A DNA stretch of 64,000 nucleotides. Source: Nostoc carneum NIES-2107 (lineage in GTDB: Bacteria; Cyanobacteriota; Cyanobacteriia; Cyanobacteriales; Nostocaceae). Positions 51,524 to 60,200 of this stretch are shown one piece after another (the stretch's first letter is position 1; each line of letters opens with the position of its first letter). The position numbers were made by a program, and so were the translations under genes. The DNA is taken from the NCBI GenBank assembly GCA_002368155.1, contig AP018181.1:372001-436000 (forward strand). The letters run 5' to 3'. The notes below the pieces were generated by a model, which was not told the DNA's origin, did not search any database, and saw only the letters and a list, made by a program, of their open reading frames with translations.

Positions 51524-52261
51524 ATGACTAACTTATTGCCTGAAATGGCAGAGATATGGCAAAAAACTCTCAATTGGCAACCAAATACTCAGCAACAGTT
51601 GCAATTCCAGCAGCTTTATGAATTAATTCTGGAAGGGAATAGCCAGTTCAATTTAACTCGCATTACTGAAGCTGAAGAGTTTTGGGAGAAGCATCTGTGG
51701 GATTCGTTGCGGGGAATTGCGCCACAGCAGCAATTTATTGATTCTCTAGCAGCGGGTGCATCTGTGATTGATATTGGTACGGGTGCGGGTTTTCCAGGGA
51801 TTCCTATTGCGATCGCAGCTGCTAATTGTAAAATTACGCTGCTTGATTCTACTCGCAAAAAAGTTACTTTTATTGAAAAAATCTTGACTACACTGGGTTT
51901 GAGTAATGGCAAAACTCTTGTAGGTAGAGTTGAAGAAATCGGCCAGCAACGCCAGCACCGACAAAATTATGATGTAGCGACAATCCGCGCTGTGGGTTCG
52001 GCTTCTGTCTGTGCGGAATATGCTTTACCGTTGCTGAAGGTTGGAGGTTTAGCAGTTATTTACCGCGGGAATTGGACTGAAGAGGAAACTACAGCTTTGC
52101 AAAATGCTGTCGATCAGTTGGGTGGGGTAATTGCCGCGATAGAACAATTTACTACTCCTCTAAGTGATAGTATTCGTCACTGTTTATACCTGCGTAAGGT
52201 AACAGCTACACCAACTAACTTTCCTCGTGCTGTGGGTATACCTACTCAAAAGCCACTTTAG
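51524..52261 (+). CDS. rsmG: 16S rRNA (guanine527-N7)-methyltransferase RsmG
   Basis: SAM-dependent methyltransferase of 245 residues (also called GidB) that modifies G527 of 16S rRNA. Motif I is VIDIGTGAGFPGIPIAIA; other family parts are FNLTRITEAEEFWEKHLWDS, ITLLDSTRKKVTFIEKI and VATIRAVGSASVCAEYALPL. The ATG at 51524 lies in the last CAAATGA heptamer of an array, so the N-terminal MTN is repeat-encoded and there is no Shine-Dalgarno sequence. A hairpin at 52345-52382 may terminate the transcript. Confidence 0.96.
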   Translation: MTNLLPEMAEIWQKTLNWQPNTQQQLQFQQLYELILEGNSQFNLTRITEAEEFWEKHLWDSLRGIAPQQQFIDSLAAGASVIDIGTGAGFPGIPIAIAAANCKITLLDSTRKKVTFIEKILTTLGLSNGKTLVGRVEEIGQQRQHRQNYDVATIRAVGSASVCAEYALPLLKVGGLAVIYRGNWTEEETTALQNAVDQLGGVIAAIEQFTTPLSDSIRHCLYLRKVTATPTNFPRAVGIPTQKPL

Positions 52262-52344
52262 GTTAGCCATGTTTTGTCACTCTCCGAAAACATTTGCTAA
52301 GCTAATGCGCGTCTAAATTGTATAAATACTATCAAGGCTGTTAA

Positions 52345-52382
52345 CTGTTGACGGTTGACCGTTAACAGTCAACCGTCAACAG
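52345..52382. terminator. Hairpin downstream of rsmG, built from GTTGAC heptamers
   Basis: Perfect 15-bp arms CTGTTGACGGTTGAC and GTCAACCGTCAACAG with an eight-base loop. There is no T-run, so it may equally be an STRR-type hairpin (CAACAGT family) rather than a true terminator. Confidence 0.55.
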
Positions 52383-52422
52383 CTCTCACGATAGATTGTG
52401 CAACTTAAAAGCAGAATAGCTT

Positions 52423-52612
52423 ATTGCTGAATTAGCAGGGCGTATTTATGCAGATTTGGAGCGCATCTGACAACCGATAGGACTTGCTGATAGCATGATT
52501 GCAGCTATTGCGATACAAGCAAGATTTGATATTAGTCACTGGTAATTTAGCGCACTATCAGCGCATTCAAGCACTGGGTTACAGTCTCAAGCTAGATAAT
52601 TGGCGAATCTGA
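52423..52612 (+). pseudogene. Remnant of a PIN-domain (VapC-type) toxin gene
   Basis: Three frames joined in order read AELAGRIYADLERI, then QPIGLADSMIAAIAIQARF, then LVTGNLAHYQRIQALGYSLK followed by LDNWRI and a stop. This is the C-terminal half of a PIN ribonuclease (conserved A-D-x-x-I-A-A and TGN-xxH-F/Y). At least two frameshifts separate the pieces and no N-terminal part is visible, so it is a dead fragment. The kinase gene starts 60 bp later. No antitoxin was found next to it. Confidence 0.75.
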
Positions 52613-52672
52613 ATACCCTTGTGGCGATCGCAGGGCAAAATAAATACAATAAGAGCGATTTTTAGCGCCACT

Positions 52673-53812
52673 ATGAGCTACTGCCTTAACCCCCGTTGTC
52701 CCAAACCGGAAAATGCTGATGATGTTAAGTTTTGTCTAAGTTGTGGTCATAAGCTACTGCTTAAAGAACGCTACCGTGCAATTAAACCCATAGGACAAGG
52801 GGGTTTTGGGCGTACTTTTTTAGCGGTGGATGAAGATAAACCATCAAAACCACGCTGCGTCATTAAGCAATTTTACCCCCAAGCCCAAGGCACAAATACT
52901 GTGCAAAAGGCTGTGGAGTTATTTAATCAAGAAGCAGTACAGTTAGATGAATTAGGGCAACATCCCCAAATTCCGGCACTGCTGGCATATTTTACCCAAG
53001 ATGACAGGCAGTATCTTGTCCAAGAATTTATTGATGGCAAAAATTTAGCTCAGGAATCAGTAGAACAAGGTGCTTTTAACGAAGAGCAAATTCGGCAGTT
53101 ACTCAATGATTTATTGCCAGTACTGCAATTTTGCCATGCTAGGCACGTCATTCACCGCGATATTAAACCCGAAAATATTATTTTACGGGCAAGTGACCAT
53201 AAACTAGTTTTAGTAGATTTCGGTGCTTCTAAATCTGCCACTAGTACTTCCCTCAACCGCACTGGTACAAGTATCGGCAGTCCCGAATATGTGGCACCAG
53301 AACAAATCAGAGGACGAGCAATTTTCGCTAGCGATATCTACAGTTTGGGTGCTACTTGTATTCGCCTACTCACCGAGCGATCGCCTTTTGATTCTTATGA
53401 TATTAATGATGATAGTTGGATTTGGCAGCAGTACTTAACAACTCCTGTAAGTAAAGAGTTAACTGACATTCTCAACAAAATGTTAGAAAGTATCCCAAAG
53501 CGGCGTTATCAAACAGTTGATGAAGTTTTAAATGACCTGAATAAAAATGTGCCAATAGTTGCCACACCAGCAACATCAGCAAAGCCTGTCACCGTTGCAC
53601 CATCTAACCCAAAACCTGCTGTATCTCCCAAATCGCAAAGCCAAATTGACCTAGAATTAGAGGAAATGAAGACTCTATTTTTAGGTGGAAATAAACCGCA
53701 AAAGCAGCAAAGTCAACCCCAACCTCAAACTCCTCAGCCTACTAGTAAAAGCATCATAGATGATGAGTTGGAAGAGTTGAAAAGTAAATATTTGGGGAAT
53801 AATAATTCGTAA
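52673..53812 (+). CDS. Serine/threonine protein kinase with N-terminal Cys4 motif
   Basis: About 379 residues. An N-terminal zinc-ribbon-like Cys4 motif (CLNPRC, then CLSCG; Cys 4, 9, 21 and 24) is followed by a Hanks-type kinase: P-loop GQGGFGRTF, Lys in CVIKQFY, catalytic HRDIKPENI, DFGAS and YVAPEQI. This plan resembles the cyanobacterial SpkB type. The tail is Pro/Gln/Ser-rich and contains a duplicated motif, IDLELEEMKTLFLG and IDDELEELKSKYLG, perhaps a docking peptide. There are no membrane segments. ATG 52673 (MSYCLNPRC) is preferred over the TTG at 52619. It is the first gene of the plus-strand signalling locus that continues to 61 kb. Confidence 0.93.
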   Translation: MSYCLNPRCPKPENADDVKFCLSCGHKLLLKERYRAIKPIGQGGFGRTFLAVDEDKPSKPRCVIKQFYPQAQGTNTVQKAVELFNQEAVQLDELGQHPQIPALLAYFTQDDRQYLVQEFIDGKNLAQESVEQGAFNEEQIRQLLNDLLPVLQFCHARHVIHRDIKPENIILRASDHKLVLVDFGASKSATSTSLNRTGTSIGSPEYVAPEQIRGRAIFASDIYSLGATCIRLLTERSPFDSYDINDDSWIWQQYLTTPVSKELTDILNKMLESIPKRRYQTVDEVLNDLNKNVPIVATPATSAKPVTVAPSNPKPAVSPKSQSQIDLELEEMKTLFLGGNKPQKQQSQPQPQTPQPTSKSIIDDELEELKSKYLGNNNS

Positions 53813-53866
53813 TTCGTAGTTCGTAGTTCGTAATTCGTAGTTCGTAATTCGTAATTCGTAATTGAG
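53809..53866. repeat. STRR heptamers (GTAATTC/GTAGTTC)
   Basis: Eight heptamers GTAATTC or GTAGTTC begin inside the last codons of the kinase gene. Confidence 0.88.
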
Positions 53867-53868
53867 AA

Positions 53869-53960
53869 AGCCTAACGCATCATCGATGCAACGGTGCGTT
53901 ACGGCTAAGTTTAATTGTCTCTGTGTCTCAAATGCTTTCATAGCCGTAACACACCCTACC
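53869..53960. repeat. Palindromic dispersed repeat with TAACACACCCTAC end, copy 2
   Basis: GCCTAACGCATCATCGATGC, GGTGCGTTACGGCTAAG and CATAGCCGTAACACACCCTA match the right half of the 35886-36034 element; the left GTAGGGTGTGTTA end is missing. Confidence 0.8.
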
Positions 53961-53967
53961 CCAATAC

Positions 53968-54130
53968 TGCTCGGTTAAGGATTTTCAACTCGGAATTTGG
54001 TTTTGGGAAAAGGTGAAAGGGTAAGGGTGAAAGGGTAAGGGTTAAAGGTTTTTTCTTTTCCTTTTCCCCTTCCCCTTTTGCCCTTAACCGACAAGTATTG
54101 CACCCTACCCTTTCCCCCTTCACCCTTCCC
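53968..54130. repeat. Dispersed GGTTAAGGATTTTCAACTC element, copy 2
   Basis: Same order of parts as 28785-28900: GGTTAAGGATTTTCAACTC, polypurine block, AGGTTTTTTCTT, complementary polypyrimidine block, TTAACCGACAAG. It fills most of the gap between the kinase and the CHAT-TIR-AAA gene. Confidence 0.78.
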
Positions 54131-54228
54131 CCTTCCCCCAAATTTCTTACACCGTCAGTAATTCTCCGTAACTCGGCTGTAGTAAACTGCATCTAGAGAC
54201 AACGGCTGGTGCAATAATTGATGATAGT

Positions 54229-56400
54229 GTGAAAAAAATCCTGGTTTTATCGGCAAATCCCCAGAATACGGTGAAGCTGCGCTTGGATGAGGAAGTACGG
54301 GAAATTCAGGCGGGGTTGGAACGTGCGAGGATTCGTGAACAGTTTGAGATGATTACAAAATGGGCTGTGCGTCCAGAAGATTTGCGACGTGCGCTTTTGG
54401 ATCATCAACCGGAGATAGTGCATTTCTCTGGACATGGGGAAGGTGAGCAAGGTTTAGTTTTGGAAGATGATCACGGACAGTTGCAACTGGTGAGTACAGA
54501 ATCACTGGGCAGACTGTTTAGGTTATTTCAAGACAAGATAGAGTGTGTGCTGTTAAACGCCTGTTATAGTGAAGCGCAAGCTGAGGCGATATTCCAACAT
54601 ATTAATTATGTAGTAGGAATGAATAAAGCAGTAGGCGATCGCGCCGCAATTAAATTTGCAGTCGGGTTTTATGATGCCCTCGGTGCAGGTAGAACCTACG
54701 AAGATGCTTACGAATTTGGACGCATCGCCATTGATTTAGAAAATATCCCCGAATACGCCACCCCAGTCCTCAAAAGCCGAAACCTCCCCCCATCTATAAT
54801 TCCCTCCCCTTCCCCATTCCCCCTTCCCCCTTCCCCCAATCCCCAGTCCCCAATCCCCAGTCCCCAATCCCCAATCCCCACCCCCCACCGCATCTTCATC
54901 AGCTACAAACGCCACGTCACCCCCGATGAGCCGATAGCATTGCAAGTCCAGCAAGCGCTGGCTCAACATCACACAGTTTTTATTGACCAAATTATCACGG
55001 TAGGCACATGCTGGGCGGAACGCATTGAAGCGGAACTTCGCCAAGCAGATTTTTTGATTGTTTTCCTTTCTGAGCATTCTGTCCACAGTGAGATGGTGGA
55101 AGCGGAAATTGCTACAGCCAGTCGCCTGGCTAAGGAACAAGGCGGAAAGCCGATGATTCTCCCGGTGCGCTTGGCATATCGAGAGCCGTTTCAGTATCCT
55201 TTGAGTGTTTACCTGAATGGGATTAACTGGGCTGTTTGGCGAGATGAGAAAGATACACCGCGCTTAATTGCAGAATTAATGCAGGCGATTTCTGGGGGTG
55301 AATTAACGATTGGGGAAGCGAATCAAGCCAGTTTGCTGCAGCCACGGGAAGCCTCAGCTATACCTCAGCCTTTTCCTTCCGCACAGCCGATATCCCTGGA
55401 AATGCCCGAAGGGACAATGGATGGCGAGTCTCGGTTTTATGTGGAACGCGCTTGTGATGCTCTGGCTTTCAATGCGATTCAGCGTCAAGGTGTGACAATC
55501 ACTATTAAAGGCCCCCGACAAATGGGCAAGAGTTCGTTGTTAATTCGCACTTGTAATGCGGCGATGAATGCAGGTAAGCGCGTGGCTTTCTTGGATTTTC
55601 AATTATTTGATCAAGCAGCGTTAAGCAATGCTGACTTATTCTTTCGGCAATTTTGCACTTGGCTAACTGATGAAATAGAAATGGCGGATAAAGTTGCTGA
55701 ATATTGGAATTTGCCCTTGGGTAATAGTCAGCGTTGCACCCGCTATATTGGGCGCTATTTGTTAAAAGAATTTGGTCGTCCCTTGGTGTTAGCAATGGAT
55801 GAAGTTGAAAGGGCTTTTGATACTGAATTCCGTTCCGATTTCTTTGGAATGCTTCGCAGTTGGCACAATAACCGCGCCACTACACCGATTTGGAAGCAAC
55901 TCGATTTAGCCCTGGTGACTTCCACCGAACCCTACCAATTAATTGATAATCTCAACCAATCGCCGTTTAATGTGGGCGAGGTGATTGACTTAGAAGATTT
56001 TACCGCCGCGCAAGTTGCTGACCTCAATCACCGTCATGGTTCACCGCTGAATGCTAGTGCAGAACAGCAGTTAATGGCGTTGCTGAATGGACATCCTTAT
56101 TTAGTTCGGGTGGCGCTATATTTAATCGCCAGTCAGCGCTTCACTACTGCGGAATTATTCGCCAAAGCTACGGCGGATAATGGCCCCTTTGGTAATCATT
56201 TGCGGAACCATTTGTTTCGGCTGCATAGTAAAGCGGAATTGGTGTCAAGTATGCTTCAGGTTATTCGCCATAACACCTGCGATGATGAGCGCGTTTTCTT
56301 TAGGTTGCGGGGTGCGGGGTTGGTGCGGCGGGAGGGGAGAACGGTGATCCCGCGTTGTCAACTTTATGCTGATTATTTCCGGGAGAATCTTCGTGGGTGA
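54229..56400 (+). CDS. CHAT-TIR-AAA multidomain signalling/effector protein
   Basis: 723 residues with three domains. Residues 1-185 are a CHAT (caspase-like) protease: HFSGHG with His69 and VLLNACYS with Cys112 form the catalytic dyad. Residues about 220-355 are a TIR domain: RIFISYKRH, and SEHSVHSEMVEAEI with Glu293 at the position of the NADase Glu. Residues about 395-720 are an AAA-like (AAA_35) ATPase: Walker A GPRQMGKSS (428-436) and Walker B PLVLAMDEVE (Asp524, Glu525). The CHAT-TIR linker (about 186-219) is Pro/Ser-rich because it is a translated STRR tract. Translation starts at GTG 54229. The combination suggests a signal-triggered effector that could cleave proteins and/or NAD; activity is inferred. 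It is the first of three plus-strand genes separated by repeats. Confidence 0.9.
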   Translation: MKKILVLSANPQNTVKLRLDEEVREIQAGLERARIREQFEMITKWAVRPEDLRRALLDHQPEIVHFSGHGEGEQGLVLEDDHGQLQLVSTESLGRLFRLFQDKIECVLLNACYSEAQAEAIFQHINYVVGMNKAVGDRAAIKFAVGFYDALGAGRTYEDAYEFGRIAIDLENIPEYATPVLKSRNLPPSIIPSPSPFPLPPSPNPQSPIPSPQSPIPTPHRIFISYKRHVTPDEPIALQVQQALAQHHTVFIDQIITVGTCWAERIEAELRQADFLIVFLSEHSVHSEMVEAEIATASRLAKEQGGKPMILPVRLAYREPFQYPLSVYLNGINWAVWRDEKDTPRLIAELMQAISGGELTIGEANQASLLQPREASAIPQPFPSAQPISLEMPEGTMDGESRFYVERACDALAFNAIQRQGVTITIKGPRQMGKSSLLIRTCNAAMNAGKRVAFLDFQLFDQAALSNADLFFRQFCTWLTDEIEMADKVAEYWNLPLGNSQRCTRYIGRYLLKEFGRPLVLAMDEVERAFDTEFRSDFFGMLRSWHNNRATTPIWKQLDLALVTSTEPYQLIDNLNQSPFNVGEVIDLEDFTAAQVADLNHRHGSPLNASAEQQLMALLNGHPYLVRVALYLIASQRFTTAELFAKATADNGPFGNHLRNHLFRLHSKAELVSSMLQVIRHNTCDDERVFFRLRGAGLVRREGRTVIPRCQLYADYFRENLRG
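54780..54891. repeat. STRR tract inside the CHAT-TIR-AAA coding region
   Basis: CCTTCCCC-type pyrimidine repeats (54805-54835) and six CCCCAGT/CCCCAAT heptamers (about 54838-54881) lie in frame and encode a Pro/Ser/Gln linker exactly between the CHAT and TIR domains. Confidence 0.9.
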
Positions 56401-56441
56401 GGGGAAGGGGGAAGGGTGAAGGGGGAAGGGGGAAGGGGGAA

Positions 56442-56530
56442 GGGTGAAAGGGGAAGGGTGAAGGGGGAATGGAAAGATGGAGGAATGAGAAATGATTGAA
56501 ATTGGTTTACTCTTTTACCTTTTTACCTTT
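56442..56530. repeat. Long inverted repeat, left arm (before the four-helix gene)
   Basis: GGGTGAAAGGGGAAGGGTGA, GGGGGAATGGAAAGATGGAG, GAATGAGAAATGATTGAAAT, TGGTTTAC, then TTTTACCTTTTTACC. It matches the reverse complement of 57104-57187 with only a few differences, including the unique-sequence middle, so this is not just low-complexity chance. Confidence 0.9.
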
Positions 56531-56664
56531 CCCCTTTTTACCTTTCCCCTTTCCCCCTTTTACCTTTCCCCTTTCCCCCTTTTCCCCTTCCCCTTACTCC
56601 TTTCTTCTCGTTTCGCTGGGAAAAATAAGATGGAGAAATTTATACTTATTTAGAGTGAAACGTC

Positions 56665-57042
56665 ATGGAAAGGAAGAAAATAGAAACATTTGAGGATTTA
56701 CGAGTATGGCAAAGAGCGATTGATTTGGTGAAGCAGGTGTACTTACTTACTCAGGATGGTAACTTTAGCAAAGATTTTGGCTTGCGGGATCAGATAAGGC
56801 GTGCTTCCGTCTCAATTCCCACAAATGTTGCTGAAGGTTTTGAGCGTTTTTCTCGCAAAGAGTACTTACAGTTTTTGAATATAGCTAAAGGTTCCGCCGG
56901 CGAAGTTCGGAGTCTATTAAGAGTTGCACTGGAAGTCGGCTATTTAGAAACATCTCAATACCAAGAACTTTATAGCCATGCTAAAGAACTAAGTTCAATG
57001 CTTTCAAATCAAATGCAAGCGTTGAGAAAATCAATAAGTTAA
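56665..57042 (+). CDS. Four-helix-bundle protein (S23/IVP family, Avd-like)
   Basis: 125 residues with the S23 family pattern: FEDLRVWQRAIDLVKQVYLL, FGLRDQIRRASVSIPTNVAE, GFERFSRKEYLQFLNIAKGS and AGEVRSLLRVALEVGYLETS. The family includes proteins encoded in 23S rRNA intervening sequences and the Avd accessory protein of diversity-generating retroelements; free-standing copies are common in cyanobacteria and have no known function. It has its own ATG and sits between two arms of a long inverted repeat, 265 bp after the CHAT-TIR-AAA gene and 200 bp before the WD40 gene. No reverse transcriptase or template repeat was found. Confidence 0.9.
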   Translation: MERKKIETFEDLRVWQRAIDLVKQVYLLTQDGNFSKDFGLRDQIRRASVSIPTNVAEGFERFSRKEYLQFLNIAKGSAGEVRSLLRVALEVGYLETSQYQELYSHAKELSSMLSNQMQALRKSIS

Positions 57043-57103
57043 GGGGGGAAGGCTTCGCCTGGGGGAAAGGGTAAAAGGGGGAAAGGGGAAGGGTAAAAAG
57101 GGG

Positions 57104-57187
57104 AAAGGGGAAAGGTAAAAGGTAAACCAATTTCAATTATTTCTCATTCCTCCATCTTTCCATTCCCCCTTCACCCTTTCCCCTTCA
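57104..57187. repeat. Long inverted repeat, right arm (after the four-helix gene)
   Basis: Reverse-complement partner of 56442-56530: GGTAAACCAATTTCAATTAT, TTCTCATTCCTCCATCTTTC, CATTCCCCCTTCACCC. The arms lie 574 bp apart and enclose the four-helix-bundle gene. Confidence 0.9.
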
Positions 57188-57243
57188 CCCTTCCCCATTC
57201 CCCATTTCCCATTCCCCCTTCCCCCTTCCCTTGGAGTCCCTTT

Positions 57244-60200
57244 ATGTCTAACCCAACCATTTACACAGTCGGCGGGACGGTGCAGGCTGGTGGTGGGATT
57301 TATATTCCCCGCCAGGCTGATGAGGAATTGTTGAATTTGTGCCGGGATGGGACTTTTGCTTATGTGCTTACGCCGCGCCAGATGGGGAAGTCGAGTTTGA
57401 TGGTACGCACGGCGCAAACATTGGCGGAGGAAGGGATACGGGCTGTTATTGTTGACCTTCAGGAATTGGGGGCGCAGGTGACAGCGGAACAATGGTATTT
57501 TGGCTTTTTGGTGAAGCTGGATGACCAACTCATGTTTGAGACTGATGTGGTGAGTTGGTGGCGAGAACATGAATATTTGGGAGTTTCGCAACGGCTGACG
57601 CTGTTTTTTCAGGAGGTGTTACTGGCTGAGGTAGAAGCACGGGTGGTGATTTTCGTGGATGAAATTGATTCCACCCTCAGCTTAGATTTTACTGATGATT
57701 TTTATACAGCGATTCGTTATCTCTATGTAGCCCGTGCGACTAATGCTGAGTTTCAGCGTCTTTCTTTGGTGTTGATGGGGGTAGCAACTCCGGGCGATTT
57801 AATCCGCGATGCCAAGCGCACGCCGTTTAATATTGGTCAGCGTGTGGATTTGACTGATTTTACCTTTGAGGAAGCTTTACCCCTGGCTGAGGGATTGGAA
57901 CAGGTAACAGATGACGCACCACAATTACTGCGATGGGTGCTGAATTGGACGGGGGGACATCCGTATTTAACGCAGCGCTTGTGTGCGGCTTTGGTGAGGG
58001 AGGGGAAAGGGGGAATGGGGAATGGGGAAGGGGGAAGGGTTAATGGGGAAAGGGGGAATGGGGAAGGGGTTTCTTCTTTCCCTTTTACCCTTTTACCTTT
58101 TACCCTTTCCCCCAGGCGAAGCCTTTTCCCTTTTACCCTTTCCCCCAGGCGAAGCCGTTCCCCAGGCGCAGCCTTTGTTGACCGCGTGGTGAGTAATACT
58201 TTCTTGGGTGCGATGAGTGAGCAAGATAATAACTTGCAGTTTGTGCGGGATATGTTAACTAAACGCTCACCTGACCCAGAGGTTTTGACTACATACCGGG
58301 AGATTCGGTTAGGTAAGCGTCCGGTTGGGGATGAGGAACAGTCAATAGTTAAGTCTCACCTGAAGTTGTCGGGGGTGGTGCGGCGCGAGCAGAATGTTTT
58401 GCAGGTGAGAAATCAAATTTATCGGCAAGTGTTTGACCGCAAGTGGTTGAATGAACATTTGCCGTTTAACTTGCGGGATAGGTGGGAGCAGCTAAAACCT
58501 GCGCTGCCTTATGTGGTGGGATTGCTGATATTTTCGGGCTTAATGACGGGAGTGGCTGTGTATGTGAATGAGCAGCGGTTAATTGCTCAAGATGCCCAGA
58601 AAGAAGCAGATGAACAGCGGCAAATAGCAGAACAGCAACGTAATGAGGCACAAAGGCAAGCAGATAATGCTCGACAACAGCAGCAAATGGCAGATAAGCA
58701 AAGCCTGGAAGCAGACAAGCAAAAACGCCTTGCTCAAGACCAACGGGAAAGAGCGGAAAAAGGAGAGGCGGAAGCAAAGGCTGCACAAAAGTTAGCTGAA
58801 GAACGGGGAGCAGACTTAAAAGTTGCTCTTGACAATGCCAATGCGGCTAAAAATGCCGAAGCCGAACAGCGTCAGGTAGCTGATGAGCGTAAAAGCCAAG
58901 CAGAGAAGAATTTGCGAGAAGCCAATAAGCAGCGAAACATTGCCCAAAAGCAAACACAGCAAGCAAACGCTGCCAAAGCAGATGCAGATAAACGCCGTGT
59001 TAATGCCGAAATTCTAGCCCAGAGTCTTAAATCGCAAAATCTGCTGGCATCTAGTTTAGAGCTTGATGCTTTAATGGCAGGCTTGAAGTTAGGTAAGCGA
59101 CTGCAAAAACCAGATAAAAATGTTGAAGCAGATACCCGCGTTTTGGCGGTAGCTACTCTCCAACAGGTAGTTTATGGTGTTAGAGAACGAAACCGACTAG
59201 AAGGCCATAGCAGTGAGGTCTTGGACGTGGCATTCAGCCCCGACGGCAAAACCATTGCCTCAGCCAGTTCTGACAAAACGGTGAAGTTGTGGAATCTCCA
59301 GGGGCAGGTGTTGCAAACCCTTAAAGGTCATAGCAGTTCGGTCTGGGGTGTGGCATTCAGCCCCGACGGCAAAACCATTGCCTCAGCCAGTTCTGACAAA
59401 ACGGTGAAGTTGTGGAATCTCCAGGGGCAGGTGTTGCAAACCCTTCAAGGTCATAGCAGTGCGGTCAGGGGCGTGGCATTCAGCCCCGACGGCAAAACCA
59501 TTGCCTCAGCCAGTTCTGACAAAACGGTGAAGTTGTGGAATCTCCAGGGGCAGGTGTTGCAAACCCTTCAAGGTCATAGCAGTGCGGTCAGGGGCGTGGC
59601 ATTCAGCCCCGACGGCAAAACCATTGCCTCAGCCAGTTCTGACAAAACGGTGAAGTTGTGGAATCTCCAGGGGCAGTTGTTGCAAACCCTTCAAGGCCAT
59701 AGCAGTGCGGTCAATAGCGTGGCATTCAGCCCCGACGGCAAAACCATTGCCACGGTAAGTTATGACAACACAGTAAAGTTGTGGAATCTCCAGGGGCAGG
59801 TGTTGCAAACTCTTAAAGGTCATAGCAATTCAGTCTATAGCGTGGCATTCAGCCCCGACAGCAAAACCATTGCCTCAGCTAGCCTTGACAACACAGTAAA
59901 GTTGTGGAATCTCTCTGGGCAGGTGTTGCAAACCCTTCAATGTCATAGCAGTGAGGTCTTGGGCGTGGCATTCAGCCCCGACGGCAAAACCATTGCCTCA
60001 GCCAGTTCTGACACCACGGTGAAGTTGTGGAATCTCTCTGGGCAGGTGTTGCAAACCCTTCAAGGTCATAGCAGTGAGGTCTTGGGCATGGCATTTAGCC
60101 CCGACGGAAAAACCATTGCCTCAGCCAGTTGGGATAACACGGTGAAGTTGTGGAATCTCCAGGGACAGTTGTTGCAAACCCTTCAAGGACATAGCAGTGC

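Noticed and set aside
56665-57042. Diversity-generating retroelement, because the S23-type protein resembles Avd
   Set aside because: No reverse transcriptase, template repeat or variable-repeat C-type lectin gene is present nearby.
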